DNA from: Cellulomonas denverensis | GTDB lineage: Bacteria > Actinomycetota > Actinomycetes > Actinomycetales > Cellulomonadaceae | DNA length: 64,000 nt | Reading direction: 5' to 3' | Assembly: GCF_012396125.1 (NCBI RefSeq) | Contig: NZ_JAAXOX010000008.1 | Span: forward strand, 1 to 64,000 | Part shown: piece by piece, positions 34,541 to 45,443 of the stretch | Numbering within the stretch: position 1 is the stretch's first letter | Layout: every line of letters begins with the position of its first letter | Made by a program: the position numbers and the translations under genes | The notes under the pieces: generated by a model | What the model saw: only the letters and a program-made list of their open reading frames with translations | What the model was told of the DNA's origin: nothing | Database searches by the model: none

Positions 34541-36885
34541 CCGCGAACCGGGGTCCCGGCCGCGTCCTGCTGGACGTGAGCGTGCCCGCCCTGGCGGTGC
34601 TCGCCGCCCTGACCCCGCTGCTGCCGGTCTACGGTGGCGCCGTCCTGCTGCGCCCGGTGGCCGGTGGGGTGGTGGTCGGCGTGCTGCTCGCGCTGGCGAT
34701 GGTGCGCTGGCGCTGGAACGCCCTGGTCGGCACGGCGGTGACCCTGGCGGTGGCCGCGGTGGTGGGCGGACCGTTCGCCACCCCGGAGTCGGCGATCGCG
34801 TCGGTGCTGCCGACACCCGCGTCGCTGGCCCAGGTGGTCCGGGGCGCGGCCCTGGGCTGGAAGGACGTGCTCACCCTGCAGCCGCCGCTGGGGGACACCG
34901 GCTGGCTGCTGGTGCCGCCGTACCTGCTGGCGCTGATCGGCACGCTGGCCGGGGTGCGGCTGGCGCTGGCCGGCGACCGCTGGGCGCCGTTGGCCGCGGT
35001 CCCGGCGCCGCTGGTGCTCGGTGCGGCGGTGCTGCTCGGGACCCGGGAGACGGTCTCACCGGTGCTGGTGGGCGCCGCACTCGGCGTGGTCCTGCTGCTG
35101 TGGGCGTCCTGGCGGTCCGGCCGGTTCCGGCTGCGGCGCCCGGCGGTGCTGGCGCTGCTGCTGGTGCTGGCGCTCGGGGCGGGCCTCGGCGGGGGAGCGG
35201 CGGTGCAGGCGAGCGGCGACCGGTTCGTGCTGCGCGAGCGGCTGATCCCGCCCTTCGACCCCTACGACTACCCGAGCCCGCTGTCGGCGTTCCGGTCCTT
35301 CGTCAAGGAGGACGACACCCTCGACCTGTTCACCGTCACCGGGCTGCCGCAGGGGGCCCGGATCCGGCTGGCCACCTTCGACCGCTTCGACGGGGTGGTC
35401 TGGAACGTGGCCGGTGACGGCAGCTCGCGCTCCTCCGGGCAGTTCCGCCGGGTGGGCAGCACCGTCGATGCCGACGGGTCCCGGACTGCCGGGCAGCGGG
35501 CCGAGGTCGAGATCGAGGTCGACGGGCTGACCGGGGTGTGGCTGCCCACGGTCGGGCAGGCGGAGTCGATCAGCTTCGACGACGCGACCGCCCAGTCCGG
35601 ACTGCGCTACAACGACGCCACCGGATCGGCGGTGGTCACCGGCGGGCTGACCGCGGGCACCCGGTACACGATCGACACCGTCATTCCCGCGGAGCCGGAG
35701 GACGACCAGATCGGTGCCGCCCCGGCGGCCGAGACCGACCTGCCCGAGGCCTCCGGTGTGCCGGACGCCGTCGCGACGACCGCCGCAGACGCCGCCCGCG
35801 ACGCCGGGAGCCCGCTGGAGGTGGCCCGGGCGATGGAGCGCGCGCTGTCCGAGGGCGGGTACTTCTCGCACGGACTGACCGCCGCCGGGGACTACCCCTC
35901 GCTGTCCGGACACGGCGCCGACCGGCTGACCAGCTTGCTGGCCGGTGACCTGATGGTCGGCGACGACGAGCAGTACGCCGCGGCGATGGCGCTGATGGCC
36001 AGGGCGATGGGGCTGCCCTCCCGGGTGGTGATGGGCTTCGTGCCCGGACAGGCCGAGGACGGCAGCATCGCCGCCCGGGACGCCGACGAGCCGGTCACGG
36101 TCACCGGCGCGGACATCCACGCCTGGGTGGAGATCCAGTTCGCCGGCTACGGCTGGATCACCTTCGACCCCACCCCGCCCGAGACCCAGACGCCGCAGGA
36201 GGACGACCAGACCAGTCCGTCCGAACCGGACCCGCAGGTCGCCCAGCCGCCGCCCCCGCCCGCCGATCCGGTCGACCCGCCGGACGACGACGCCGAGGAC
36301 CCGCAGACCGACGATCCCGGAGACGGTGGTCCGCTCGCACTCTGGCAGCGGGTGCTGCTGGGCGTGGCGGCGGGCTCCGGGGCGCTGCTGCTGCTCGCGG
36401 CGCCGTTCCTGGTCGTCCTCGCGCTGAAGGCCCGGCGGCGCTCCCGCCGGCGGAACGACCCGCAGCCGGTCCGGCAGGTGGTCGGCGGCTGGCAGGAGGT
36501 GCTGGACCTGGCCACCGACCTGCGCCTGCCCACCGACCCGGTCGCCACCCGCCGCGAGACCGCCACCGCGCTGGGCGATGCCTTCATCGAGGTGGCAGGC
36601 GCGGCGGCCACACCGACCCGCCGCCGGGACCGCCGCACCGGCCTGCCGGTGGAGCTCCGCGCGCTCGCCGACCGGGCGGACGCGGCGGTCTTCGGACCGG
36701 GCGAACCCACCCTCGGCGAGGCCCGCGGATTCTGGGCCGCCGTCGACGAGACCCTGGCCCGGATGCGGGCCGCCACCCCGCGTCGGGCACGATGGCGGGG
36801 ACGATTCACCACCCGGTCGCTACGGACCCGCGCCGCCGCACGCCGTCAGCGCCGGGTGATCAGGACGAGGAGACAGCAGCGATGA
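34537..36885 (+). CDS. Transglutaminase-like membrane protein lacking the catalytic Cys
   Basis: 782 residues. About six or more membrane segments occupy residues 1-220 (DUF3488/TgpA-type N-terminus). An extracytoplasmic region follows, with a transglutaminase-like core at about 430-555. The His and Asp of the triad are present in DIHAWVEIQFAGYGWITFDPTP-type sequence, but the position of the nucleophilic Cys (consensus GxCEQ[FY]A) reads GDDEQYAAAMALMAR, with Asp477 in its place. An acidic Pro-rich linker, a further helix at about 603-630 and a basic cytoplasmic C-terminus (DUF4129-like position) complete it. It is probably a non-hydrolytic or binding member. Overlaps at both ends place it firmly in the operon. 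Confidence 0.88.
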   Translation: MTANRGPGRVLLDVSVPALAVLAALTPLLPVYGGAVLLRPVAGGVVVGVLLALAMVRWRWNALVGTAVTLAVAAVVGGPFATPESAIASVLPTPASLAQVVRGAALGWKDVLTLQPPLGDTGWLLVPPYLLALIGTLAGVRLALAGDRWAPLAAVPAPLVLGAAVLLGTRETVSPVLVGAALGVVLLLWASWRSGRFRLRRPAVLALLLVLALGAGLGGGAAVQASGDRFVLRERLIPPFDPYDYPSPLSAFRSFVKEDDTLDLFTVTGLPQGARIRLATFDRFDGVVWNVAGDGSSRSSGQFRRVGSTVDADGSRTAGQRAEVEIEVDGLTGVWLPTVGQAESISFDDATAQSGLRYNDATGSAVVTGGLTAGTRYTIDTVIPAEPEDDQIGAAPAAETDLPEASGVPDAVATTAADAARDAGSPLEVARAMERALSEGGYFSHGLTAAGDYPSLSGHGADRLTSLLAGDLMVGDDEQYAAAMALMARAMGLPSRVVMGFVPGQAEDGSIAARDADEPVTVTGADIHAWVEIQFAGYGWITFDPTPPETQTPQEDDQTSPSEPDPQVAQPPPPPADPVDPPDDDAEDPQTDDPGDGGPLALWQRVLLGVAAGSGALLLLAAPFLVVLALKARRRSRRRNDPQPVRQVVGGWQEVLDLATDLRLPTDPVATRRETATALGDAFIEVAGAAATPTRRRDRRTGLPVELRALADRADAAVFGPGEPTLGEARGFWAAVDETLARMRAATPRRARWRGRFTTRSLRTRAAARRQRRVIRTRRQQR

Positions 36886-38498
36886 GCACCGCAGCCGTGA
36901 TCGGCGCCCCACCCGCCCCCGTGGGCCGGCGCGTCCTGGCCGCCCTGATCGACGGCGCCGGCACCGCCCTGTGCGCGCTACCGATCTGGCTCAGCGCCTT
37001 GACCTCGGTCCTCGACGCGCAACGCACCGGCGCCGCCGTCGCGCTGTCCGTGCTGCCCACCGTGACCGGCGCCGTGCTGCTGGTCGCCTGGGGCGTGACC
37101 CAGTGGGTGCTGCACGGCACCCGGGGCTGGACGGTCGGTCGCCGGTTGCTCGGCCTGCGGGTGGTGGACGCGCTCACCGGCCGCCCGATCGGTCTGGTCC
37201 GGGCGCTGGTCCGCGCGCTGATCGTCGCGCTCGGCGTGCTGGTGTGCGGCCTCGGCCAGTGGGTGGTGTACGCGTCGGTGTTCTGGGACCCGACCGGCAG
37301 GCGACGCGGCTGGCACGACCGGGTCGCCGAGGCGGTGGTGGTCGACGTCCGGGGCACCCCCGCCGCCACCCGGCTGGACGGCTGGCAGGACCGCCCCACC
37401 GCAGCCCCGCCCGCCGGCGCCGCCCCGCAGCACGGCCCGGCACCCGCCGGCACCGCCCCGCAGCCCGACCCGGCACGCACCGCACCGCCCGCGGCCGGCA
37501 CGCCGCCGGAGCAGACCCGCTGGGCCGGCATGGTCGCCTCCGGGCAGCCGATCCAGCAGCCCGGCCTGGTGCTGCCCCCGCTGCCCGCCGGCTCCACACC
37601 GCCGGCGACCGGCCAGGTGCCGCGGACCCCCGCCATCCCGCAGCCCTCGACCGGGCAGGCGGGCACGGCGCCCGGGCCCGGGTTCACCGCACAGCCCGGC
37701 ACCGGCTCGGTGCCCCACCGGCCCGAGCCCGCCGCGGGGCCCACGCCGCCGACCGGAGCGGACCCGCTGCCCGTCTCCCCACCACCCGGGGCGACCGACA
37801 CCCGAGCCCTGCGCCTCGGCGACCGGCTGCCCGCCGCCGGGTTCGCCGAGCCCGCCGCCTCGCGCCGCGACCCGGACGCGCTCACCGTCCCGGCCGACCA
37901 CGCCGCGTTCATGCACCCCGCCGACCGGGCACCCGGCGGCGCGGCACCCGACCCGGCGGGCGGGGCCATGCACGACACCACCCAGATCCCGCAGGTGAGC
38001 GACCCGATCCGCCCGGACGGCGCCGGGGACGTGCCGCCGATGGACTCGTTCTGGTCCGAGCCGCCGGCTTCCGGGCCGGCCGCCTCCGGGCCGGCCGCCT
38101 CTGCCGCCCCCACCTCCGCCGCCCCCGCCTCCGCCCGCCCCGCCGCGCCCGCCCAGCCGCCCACCGCGACCTGGGCGGCCCGTCTCCCGGACGGCGCCGT
38201 CCTCGACCTGGAGCCCGGCCCGGTGCTGATCGGCCGCAACCCGGCCCCGCTGGTCGGCCTGCGGGCGGTGGCGGTGCCGGACCCGTCGATGTCGGTGTCC
38301 AAGACCCACCTGGTGATCGGCGCGGACGTCGCCGGGGCCTGGGTGATGGACCGGGGATCGACCAACGGCACGATGGTGACGCTGCCGGACGGCCAGCGGA
38401 TCGTCTGCCTGCCGGACCAGCGGGTGCGGGTGGCCCCGGGGTCGGTGGTGTTCTTCGGCGACCTGTCGCTGACCGTCGGTCTGAGCGTGCCCGGATGA
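36882..38498 (+). CDS. RDD membrane protein with C-terminal FHA domain
   Basis: 538 residues, overlapping the previous stop (ATGA). Residues about 15-150 are an RDD domain with three hydrophobic segments (GRRVLAALIDGAG carries the Arg-Asp pair; GRRLLGLRVVDALTGRP follows). A long Pro/Ala/Gly-rich linker of around 270 residues leads to an FHA domain (LIGRNPAP, SVSKTHLVIG, DRGSTNGTMV). The fusion places a phosphothreonine reader at the membrane, so it is a likely target or docking protein for the kinase in the same cluster. It is the last gene of the cluster; the leuA leader promoter starts right after it. Confidence 0.88.
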   Translation: MSTAAVIGAPPAPVGRRVLAALIDGAGTALCALPIWLSALTSVLDAQRTGAAVALSVLPTVTGAVLLVAWGVTQWVLHGTRGWTVGRRLLGLRVVDALTGRPIGLVRALVRALIVALGVLVCGLGQWVVYASVFWDPTGRRRGWHDRVAEAVVVDVRGTPAATRLDGWQDRPTAAPPAGAAPQHGPAPAGTAPQPDPARTAPPAAGTPPEQTRWAGMVASGQPIQQPGLVLPPLPAGSTPPATGQVPRTPAIPQPSTGQAGTAPGPGFTAQPGTGSVPHRPEPAAGPTPPTGADPLPVSPPPGATDTRALRLGDRLPAAGFAEPAASRRDPDALTVPADHAAFMHPADRAPGGAAPDPAGGAMHDTTQIPQVSDPIRPDGAGDVPPMDSFWSEPPASGPAASGPAASAAPTSAAPASARPAAPAQPPTATWAARLPDGAVLDLEPGPVLIGRNPAPLVGLRAVAVPDPSMSVSKTHLVIGADVAGAWVMDRGSTNGTMVTLPDGQRIVCLPDQRVRVAPGSVVFFGDLSLTVGLSVPG

Positions 38499-38507
38499 CG
38501 GACAGGG

Positions 38508-38536
38508 CTGGCACCACCACCCGGCCGGAGTATGGT
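38508..38536 (+). promoter_or_regulatory. Promoter of the leuA leader
   Basis: CTGGCA (38508-38513), a 17-nt spacer and TATGGT (38531-38536) form a good -35/-10 pair. The expected start of transcription falls on or next to the GTG at 38543, making the leader peptide leaderless. Confidence 0.6.
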
Positions 38537-38542
38537 GGCCGG

Positions 38543-40409
<1,867 letters not shown>

Positions 40410-40422
40410 ACCGCCGTTCCCT

Positions 40423-40456
40423 CCGGGCCGGGTCCGTCACGACGGGCCCGGCCCGG
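40423..40456 (+). terminator. Hairpin terminator after leuA
   Basis: A near-perfect inverted repeat, GGGCCGGGTCCGTC (40425-40438) with its complement at 40441-40454 and one G-T wobble, lies 14 nt beyond the leuA stop. The rest of the gap to 40594 shows nothing else. Confidence 0.65.
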
Positions 40457-40594
40457 GTGCTACCACCCCGGCCCCGGTGGGCAGCGGGTGGAATCCACCC
40501 GGCGTCCGGGTGAACTGCCGGCTCCACCCGCACGGTGAACCCCGCGGTGACCGATCCTCGAAGTCACATCGCCGGGGCGACGGGGGAGGGGGCC

Positions 40595-42163
40595 ATGAGC
40601 ACAGAGCTCGCCGTGGTACCCGAGTTCGGCCCGCTGCACCCACTGGCCGAACGGGCGTTCGCAGCGCTCCAGCACGGGCGGCCCGACGCCGCCGAACGAC
40701 AGGCCCGGATCGTGTCCGCTCTCGCCTCCCGGTCCGGGGACGAGGACACCTGGCGCTATGCCCAGTTCGTGCTCGGCCGGGCGCTGATCGCCGAGCACCG
40801 GCACTGGGAGGCCCTGGCCGCGATCGACGAGCTGGTCGCCGCCACCCGCGGTGACGCCCGCCCGTACTGGCGGGCCAAGGCACTCGGCGCCCGAGCGGTC
40901 GCCCTGCGCGGCACCGGCGCCGAACACGAGGCGATCGACGTGCTCGCTGAGGTGTGGGTGCTCACCGACTCCGCCGACGGCCGGGTCTACAACCAGGTGT
41001 CGGCGGCCGTGATGCTGGCCAACGCCCTGCGCACCGTCGAGCTCTACGAGCAGGCCGACCGCATGCTGTCCGGGCTGTGGCGGGTGGTCGAGCCCGCACT
41101 GCAGCCGGTGGTGGTGCTGGACAGCGCCCGGGCGCTCGCGGAGTGGGCGCTGCACCTGGCACTGATCGGCGATCCGCGGGTCGGCGAGGTGCAGTGCCGG
41201 CTGGCCTCGCGGGCCCAGCTCCTGCGCCGGGTGGCGGCGGGCGACCGGGAGCTGGTCTGCGCGGCCGGCGCGTTCGATGCGCTGGCGGCCTACGGGCTGC
41301 GCGACATCCGCGCGGCCGGGCTGCTGATCGACCACCTGCGCCGCCGGTGCTGGCCCCGGCGCGGGACGGTGGAGTGGCAGGTGGTCACCTTCGTCTCCGG
41401 GATGCTGGCCTGCACCGCCGGGCGGTTCGCCGAGGCCACCGAGGATCTGGAGGACCTGCGGCAGGTCGCGGTCGAGCACGGGCACGACCTGTGGACGGTG
41501 GTGGCCGACGAGGCGCTGGTCCGGGTGGCCACCGAGCGGTTCGGGCCCCACCCCGCGCTCGGCCACGCCCGGAGCATGTTCCGCCGGGCGGTCGCCCGGT
41601 GGGCGGGCCAGCAGGCCGACCGGTTCGAGGCGGTGCGCACCCGGATCCGGCTGCACGAGCTGCTGGCCGAACGGGACCGGGCGACCCGGCTGACCCGGCT
41701 CGACCCGCTGACCGGCGTCGGCAACCGGCGGGCACTGCAGCACCGGCTGGAGAGCACCGGGCGGGTGAGCGCGATCTTCATCGACGTCGACGACTTCAAG
41801 CTGGTGAACGAGCAGTTCTCGCACGTGACCGGGGACGCCGCGTTGGTGGAGCTGGGCCGGCTGATCTCCACGGTGGCCGGGCCGGGGGAGCTGGTGGCCC
41901 GGTACGGCGGCGACGAGTTCGTCGTGGTGCTGCCCGGCCGGGACGCCGACGTCACCGAACTGGACCGGCGCGCCGCCGATCTGGTGCGGCTGGTCCGCGA
42001 GCACGACTGGTCGGTGCTGGCACCGGGCCTGCGGGTCACGGTGTCGGTGGGGGTGGCGGTCGCGGCGGAGTCGGCGGAGGTGCTCACCGAGGCGAGCACC
42101 GCGGTGCTGGCCGCCAAGCGCCTGGGCCGGGACCGGGTCACCGTCGCCGGGCTGGCCGTGTGA
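40595..42163 (+). CDS. Diguanylate cyclase with TPR-like N-terminal region
   Basis: 522 residues from the ATG at 40595, with GGGAGGGGG upstream. Residues 1 to about 350 are all-helical and TPR-like ([36 protein letters not shown]), with no membrane segment, so the sensor is cytoplasmic. A GGDEF domain follows: [28 protein letters not shown] and [13 protein letters not shown]. The intact GGDEF suggests active c-di-GMP synthesis from two GTP. The inhibitory RxxD site five residues before GGDEF is absent (GPGE instead). The gene has no partner nearby except recO, 64 nt downstream. Confidence 0.9.
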   Translation: MSTELAVVPEFGPLHPLAERAFAALQHGRPDAAERQARIVSALASRSGDEDTWRYAQFVLGRALIAEHRHWEALAAIDELVAATRGDARPYWRAKALGARAVALRGTGAEHEAIDVLAEVWVLTDSADGRVYNQVSAAVMLANALRTVELYEQADRMLSGLWRVVEPALQPVVVLDSARALAEWALHLALIGDPRVGEVQCRLASRAQLLRRVAAGDRELVCAAGAFDALAAYGLRDIRAAGLLIDHLRRRCWPRRGTVEWQVVTFVSGMLACTAGRFAEATEDLEDLRQVAVEHGHDLWTVVADEALVRVATERFGPHPALGHARSMFRRAVARWAGQQADRFEAVRTRIRLHELLAERDRATRLTRLDPLTGVGNRRALQHRLESTGRVSAIFIDVDDFKLVNEQFSHVTGDAALVELGRLISTVAGPGELVARYGGDEFVVVLPGRDADVTELDRRAADLVRLVREHDWSVLAPGLRVTVSVGVAVAAESAEVLTEASTAVLAAKRLGRDRVTVAGLAV

Positions 42164-42227
42164 GCGTTCTGCGGGCATCCGGCGTGCTGGCGCGCCGGGT
42201 GTGGGCGCCATGGCGGACAATGGACCG

Positions 42228-42959
42228 GTGAGCCTCTACCGCGATGAGGCGATCGTGCTGCGCACCCACAAGCTGGGCGAGGCGGACCGGATCGTCACGC
42301 TGCTGACCCGCGGCAACGGCAAGGTCCGTGCCGTCGCCAAGGGAGTCCGGCGTACCACCTCGCGGATCGGCTCCCGGCTGGAACCGTTCATGCACGTCGA
42401 CCTGCAGCTGAGCACCGGCCGGAACCTGGACGTGGTCACCCAGGTCGAGACGCTGGGTGCCTACGGGCGGCCGGTGTGCGAGGACTACGCGCTGTACACC
42501 GTCGGCACCGTGATGCTGGAGACCGCCGAGCGCCTGGTCGAGGCCGAACACGAACCCGCGCTGCCGCAGTACTGGCTGCTGGTCGGCGCGGTGCGGTCGC
42601 TGGCCGGCCGCGAGCACGCCCCGGGCCTGATCCTGGACTCCTACCTGCTGCGGGCCCTGGCGATCGCGGGCTGGGCGCCGAGCTTCACCGACTGCGCCCG
42701 CTGCGGTCGTCCCGGCCCGCACCACGCCTTCGCGGTAGCCCAGGGCGGCGCGGTCTGCTCCTCCTGCCGGCCGCCCGGGTCCACCGCCCCCGCCCCGGAG
42801 ACGCTGGCCCTGCTCGCCGCGCTGATGACCGGCGACTGGGCCACCGCGGAGGCCTCGGCGGAACGGCACCGCCGGGAGGGCAACGGGCTGGTCTCCGCGT
42901 ACTCCCAGTTCCACCTGGAGCGCCAGCTGCGTTCCCTGCCCCTGGTCGAGAGGATCTGA
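42228..42959 (+). CDS. recO: DNA repair protein RecO
   Basis: 243 residues from a GTG at 42228, preceded at 6 nt by a GACAAT -10-like box, so it may be leaderless. The OB-fold N-terminus ([41 protein letters not shown]) is diagnostic. The zinc-binding [13 protein letters not shown] and CSSC are present. RecO loads RecA on SSB-coated DNA in the RecFOR pathway. The stop overlaps the uppS start (TGATG), a conserved actinobacterial pair. Confidence 0.95.
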   Translation: MSLYRDEAIVLRTHKLGEADRIVTLLTRGNGKVRAVAKGVRRTTSRIGSRLEPFMHVDLQLSTGRNLDVVTQVETLGAYGRPVCEDYALYTVGTVMLETAERLVEAEHEPALPQYWLLVGAVRSLAGREHAPGLILDSYLLRALAIAGWAPSFTDCARCGRPGPHHAFAVAQGGAVCSSCRPPGSTAPAPETLALLAALMTGDWATAEASAERHRREGNGLVSAYSQFHLERQLRSLPLVERI

Positions 42960-43741
42960 TGGCCCCGCTCACCCCGCCGCCGCACCCGAGCGGCGCCCGC
43001 CCGCCCGCGATCCCCGCCGATCTGGTGCCGCGGCACGTCGCGATCGTGATGGACGGCAACGGCCGGTGGGCGAACGCCCGGGGACTGCCGCGCACCGAGG
43101 GGCACAAGGCGGGGGAGGCCGCGCTGCTGGACGTGGTGGCCGGGGCGATCGACCTGGGCATCGGCCATGTGTCCGCCTACGCCTTCTCCACCGAGAACTG
43201 GTCCCGGTCGCCGGAGGAGGTCCGGTTCCTGATGGGCTTCAACCGGGACGTGATCCGCCGCCGCCGGGACATCATGCACTCCTGGGGGGTCCGGGTCCGC
43301 TGGGCCGGTCGCCGGCCGCGGCTGTGGCGCTCGGTGATCAACGAGCTGGAGGAGGCCGAGCGGATGACCGCCGGCAACACCACCTGCACGCTCACCATGT
43401 GCGTCAACTACGGCGGCCGGGCCGAGATCGCCGACGCCACCCGCGCGATCGCCCAGGACGTGGCCGCCGGCCGGCTCACGGCGGGCCGGATCACCGAGAA
43501 GACCGTCGCGCGCTACCTGGACGAGCCGGACATGCCCGACGTGGACATGCTCTGGCGCACCGGCGGTGAGCAGCGCACCTCCAACTTCCTGATCTGGCAG
43601 TCCGCCTACGCGGAGATGGTTTTCACCCCCGAGCCGTGGCCCGAGGTCGACCGCCGGGCACTGTGGCGCGCGGCCGAGACCTACGCCCGCCGCGACCGTC
43701 GCTACGGCGGGGCGGTGGACACCCCCGGGGTCGCCGGCTGA
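42959..43741 (+). CDS. uppS: Isoprenyl (undecaprenyl) diphosphate synthase
   Basis: 260 residues. Cis-prenyltransferase motifs: [16 protein letters not shown] (catalytic Asp), [21 protein letters not shown] and [14 protein letters not shown] with ending PEPWPE. The enzyme makes the C55 (or C50) lipid carrier for cell-wall synthesis at the membrane face; chain length cannot be told from sequence alone. Actinobacteria often have two copies. Coupled to recO by overlap. Confidence 0.95.
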   Translation: MAPLTPPPHPSGARPPAIPADLVPRHVAIVMDGNGRWANARGLPRTEGHKAGEAALLDVVAGAIDLGIGHVSAYAFSTENWSRSPEEVRFLMGFNRDVIRRRRDIMHSWGVRVRWAGRRPRLWRSVINELEEAERMTAGNTTCTLTMCVNYGGRAEIADATRAIAQDVAAGRLTAGRITEKTVARYLDEPDMPDVDMLWRTGGEQRTSNFLIWQSAYAEMVFTPEPWPEVDRRALWRAAETYARRDRRYGGAVDTPGVAG

Positions 43742-43766
43742 GACTCTGCCGCCCGGGTTGTTCGTG

Positions 43767-43783
43767 ATGTACATTTGGTACAT
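43767..43783. promoter_or_regulatory. Palindromic operator over the antitoxin start
   Basis: ATGTAC-ATTTG-GTACAT is a perfect 17-bp inverted repeat that overlaps both the -10-like TACATT (43770-43775) and the ATG at 43782. TGTACA is the core of known YefM-YoeB operators, which supports autoregulation by the antitoxin. Confidence 0.65.
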
Positions 43784-44066
43784 GAGTGCGGAGCCGATGG
43801 GTCGGTCGACCACGACAGCGGAGTTCCGGAGCCATCTGGGCGAGTACCTCGACGCTGCGCAGCGCGAGCCGGTCGCGATCACGAACCGTGGTCGGCGGCG
43901 GGCGGTACTGGTGTCGGAGGACTTCTTCGAGCGTGCGCTGGCGGCGCTCGAAGATGCCGAGGATGTCGCCGCCGCGCGGGAGGCCCGCCGCGACCCGGCC
44001 CCCCGGTTCACTCTGGCGGAGGTCATGGCCGATCTCGGCCTGACCCACGACGACCTCCGCTCGTGA
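43782..44066 (+). CDS. Phd/YefM-family antitoxin
   Basis: 94 residues. TTAEFRSHLGEYLDAAQREPVAI and NRGRRRAVLVSEDFFE match the DNA-binding N-terminus of Phd/YefM antitoxins; the C-terminal half is the usual charged toxin-neutralising part, ending TLAEVMADLGLTHDDL. The -10-like TACATT lies 6 nt before the ATG, implying a leaderless mRNA. The stop overlaps the toxin start (GTGA). The pair lies in a slightly less GC-rich stretch, consistent with acquisition by transfer. Confidence 0.85.
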   Translation: MSAEPMGRSTTTAEFRSHLGEYLDAAQREPVAITNRGRRRAVLVSEDFFERALAALEDAEDVAAAREARRDPAPRFTLAEVMADLGLTHDDLRS

Positions 44067-44341
44067 CGGGACGGAGTCGGCCGACTCGCTACCAGGTCAC
44101 CTTCACCGCCCGCGCCCGCAAGCAGCTGGCGAAGAGCGACCCCATGGTCAGGGCGCGCATCCTGCGCACCGTCGTGGTGCTGGCGGACGATCCCCGGCCG
44201 CCGGGTGCCAAGCAGTTGGTGGGAGGCGAGGGCGAGCTGCGGGTACGGGCCGGCGACTATCGCATCGTCTACGAGGTTCACGACGGAGAGCTGGTCGTGC
44301 TGGTGCTGCGGGTCGCTCACCGGCGCGAGGTGTACCGCTGA
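44063..44341 (+). CDS. RelE/ParE-superfamily toxin
   Basis: 92 residues from a GTG overlapping the antitoxin stop. YQVTFTARARKQLAKSDPMV at the start, then GAKQLVGGEGELRVRAGDYR and IVYEVHDGELVVLVLRVAHRREVYR are the RelE fold signature, including the conserved Arg/Tyr positions at the end. RelE toxins cleave ribosome-bound mRNA, whereas ParE toxins hit gyrase; the YefM partner and basic residues favour the RelE side. Likely bicistronic with the antitoxin. Confidence 0.88.
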   Translation: MTGRSRPTRYQVTFTARARKQLAKSDPMVRARILRTVVVLADDPRPPGAKQLVGGEGELRVRAGDYRIVYEVHDGELVVLVLRVAHRREVYR

Positions 44342-44452
44342 CGGACTGCAGCTACCTAGGGGAGATGACACGCCCCGACGACATCCCGGTCGCGAACGAG
44401 GCGTTCGGGTCGGGCGCCTCTAGGTGTCGGCGGCCGGCGCTACCGTGCCGCC

Positions 44453-44824
44453 ATGACTATCTCTGTGGGCATGATCACATTCGACGCCGCCGATGCCACC
44501 GCCCTCGCCCAGTGGTGGGCGGCCCGGCTGGGCACCGAGGCCAGCGACCAGAGCGGTGGTGAGGGGTGGTTCCTCACGGTCGAGGCGCCCGGTGGCACCA
44601 CCCTCGGCTTCCAGCGGGTGCCGGACCCGACGCCGGGCAAGAACAGGCTGCATCTGGACATAACCGTCCCGGACCGGGAGGCCGCCGCCGCGGAGATGAT
44701 CGCCGCGGGCGCCACCCTGGTCGCCACCCGGGACCTCAAGGAGATGGGGGCCGACTTCACCTGGACGGTGCTGGCCGACCCCGAGGGCAATCAGTTCTGC
44801 CTGGCCGCCGAGGAAGGCGCCTGA
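44453..44824 (+). CDS. VOC-family (glyoxalase-like) protein
   Basis: 123 residues. ISVGMITFDAADATALAQWWAA opens it and GWFLTVEAPGGTTLGFQRVPDPTPGKNRLHLDI, then WTVLADPEGNQFCLA, follow the VOC/Glyoxalase_6 pattern. Possible metal or substrate residues are His in LHLDI and Glu near the end, but the substrate is unknown. The -10-like TACCGT (44441-44446) is 6 nt before the ATG, so the mRNA is probably leaderless. The 3' end overlaps that of the convergent DedA-like gene by 34 bp. Confidence 0.85.
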   Translation: MTISVGMITFDAADATALAQWWAARLGTEASDQSGGEGWFLTVEAPGGTTLGFQRVPDPTPGKNRLHLDITVPDREAAAAEMIAAGATLVATRDLKEMGADFTWTVLADPEGNQFCLAAEEGA

Positions 44825-45360
44825 GCCGAGCGGCGGCGGCGGCGTAGCACCACCACCGTGGCGGCCGCGGCGATCAGCGCGACGATCACCGCGGCCAGCG
44901 CCCACGGGGACGCCAGGGCCAGCCGCGCCGCCGCCCACACGGCACCCAGCCCCACCGTGCCCCAGATGAAGGCCCAGGCGACCGCACCCGGCACCGACGC
45001 CAGGAAGAACCGCGGGTAGGGCATCCGGAGCAACCCCGAGCCGACGAAGATCGCGGTCTGCACCCCCACGGTCACGTAAGCGAACGTGACGGCCAGCGGC
45101 CCCCAGCGGTGCACCATCGCCAGCCCGCGGCGCGCGGTTGGGGTGGTCATCGCCCGCTGGGCATGGCCGCGCAGCGTGTGGAACCGGCCCTCGGCGGTCG
45201 GGCCGTCCACCCGTTCCGCCAGTCGCCCGGCGCCGGAGAACACCCCGCGTCCGAGCCAGTAGAACAGGTGCGAGCGGCCCATCACGATCACGAACAGCGC
45301 GCCGATCACCGCCCAGAACGGCCAGCCGGCCATCCCGTACGTGGCCGCGACATCGGTCAT
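44791..45360 (-). CDS. DedA/SNARE-associated (VTT) membrane protein
   Basis: 189 residues with about four hydrophobic segments. GRSHLFYWLGRGVF near the start, HRWGPLAVTFAYVTVGVQTA and the central Arg/Pro-rich turn (RMPYPRFFLASVPGAVAWA) follow the DedA pattern. Relatives move or scramble lipids such as undecaprenyl phosphate. It ends in a basic tail (RRRRRSAQAPS). A minus-strand -10 (TAGACT, 45367-45372) lies 6 nt before the ATG: another leaderless start. It is transcribed alone. Confidence 0.75.
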   Translation of the reverse strand: MTDVAATYGMAGWPFWAVIGALFVIVMGRSHLFYWLGRGVFSGAGRLAERVDGPTAEGRFHTLRGHAQRAMTTPTARRGLAMVHRWGPLAVTFAYVTVGVQTAIFVGSGLLRMPYPRFFLASVPGAVAWAFIWGTVGLGAVWAAARLALASPWALAAVIVALIAAAATVVVLRRRRRSAQAPSSAARQN

Positions 45361-45443
45361 GGCAGCAGTCTACGTAAGGGCAGCCTGGCCAGATCGCCGC
45401 GCGGTCGGCTGCCGGGGGGCCTGCGCGTGTGACCCCGTCCCGC

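Noticed and set aside
44365..44452. Short frame MTRPDDIPVANEAFGSGAS with GGGGAG upstream, just before the VOC gene
   Set aside because: The frame continues into the VOC gene in another phase and turns into Arg/Pro-rich shadow. It may be a remnant of a lost gene but cannot be supported.
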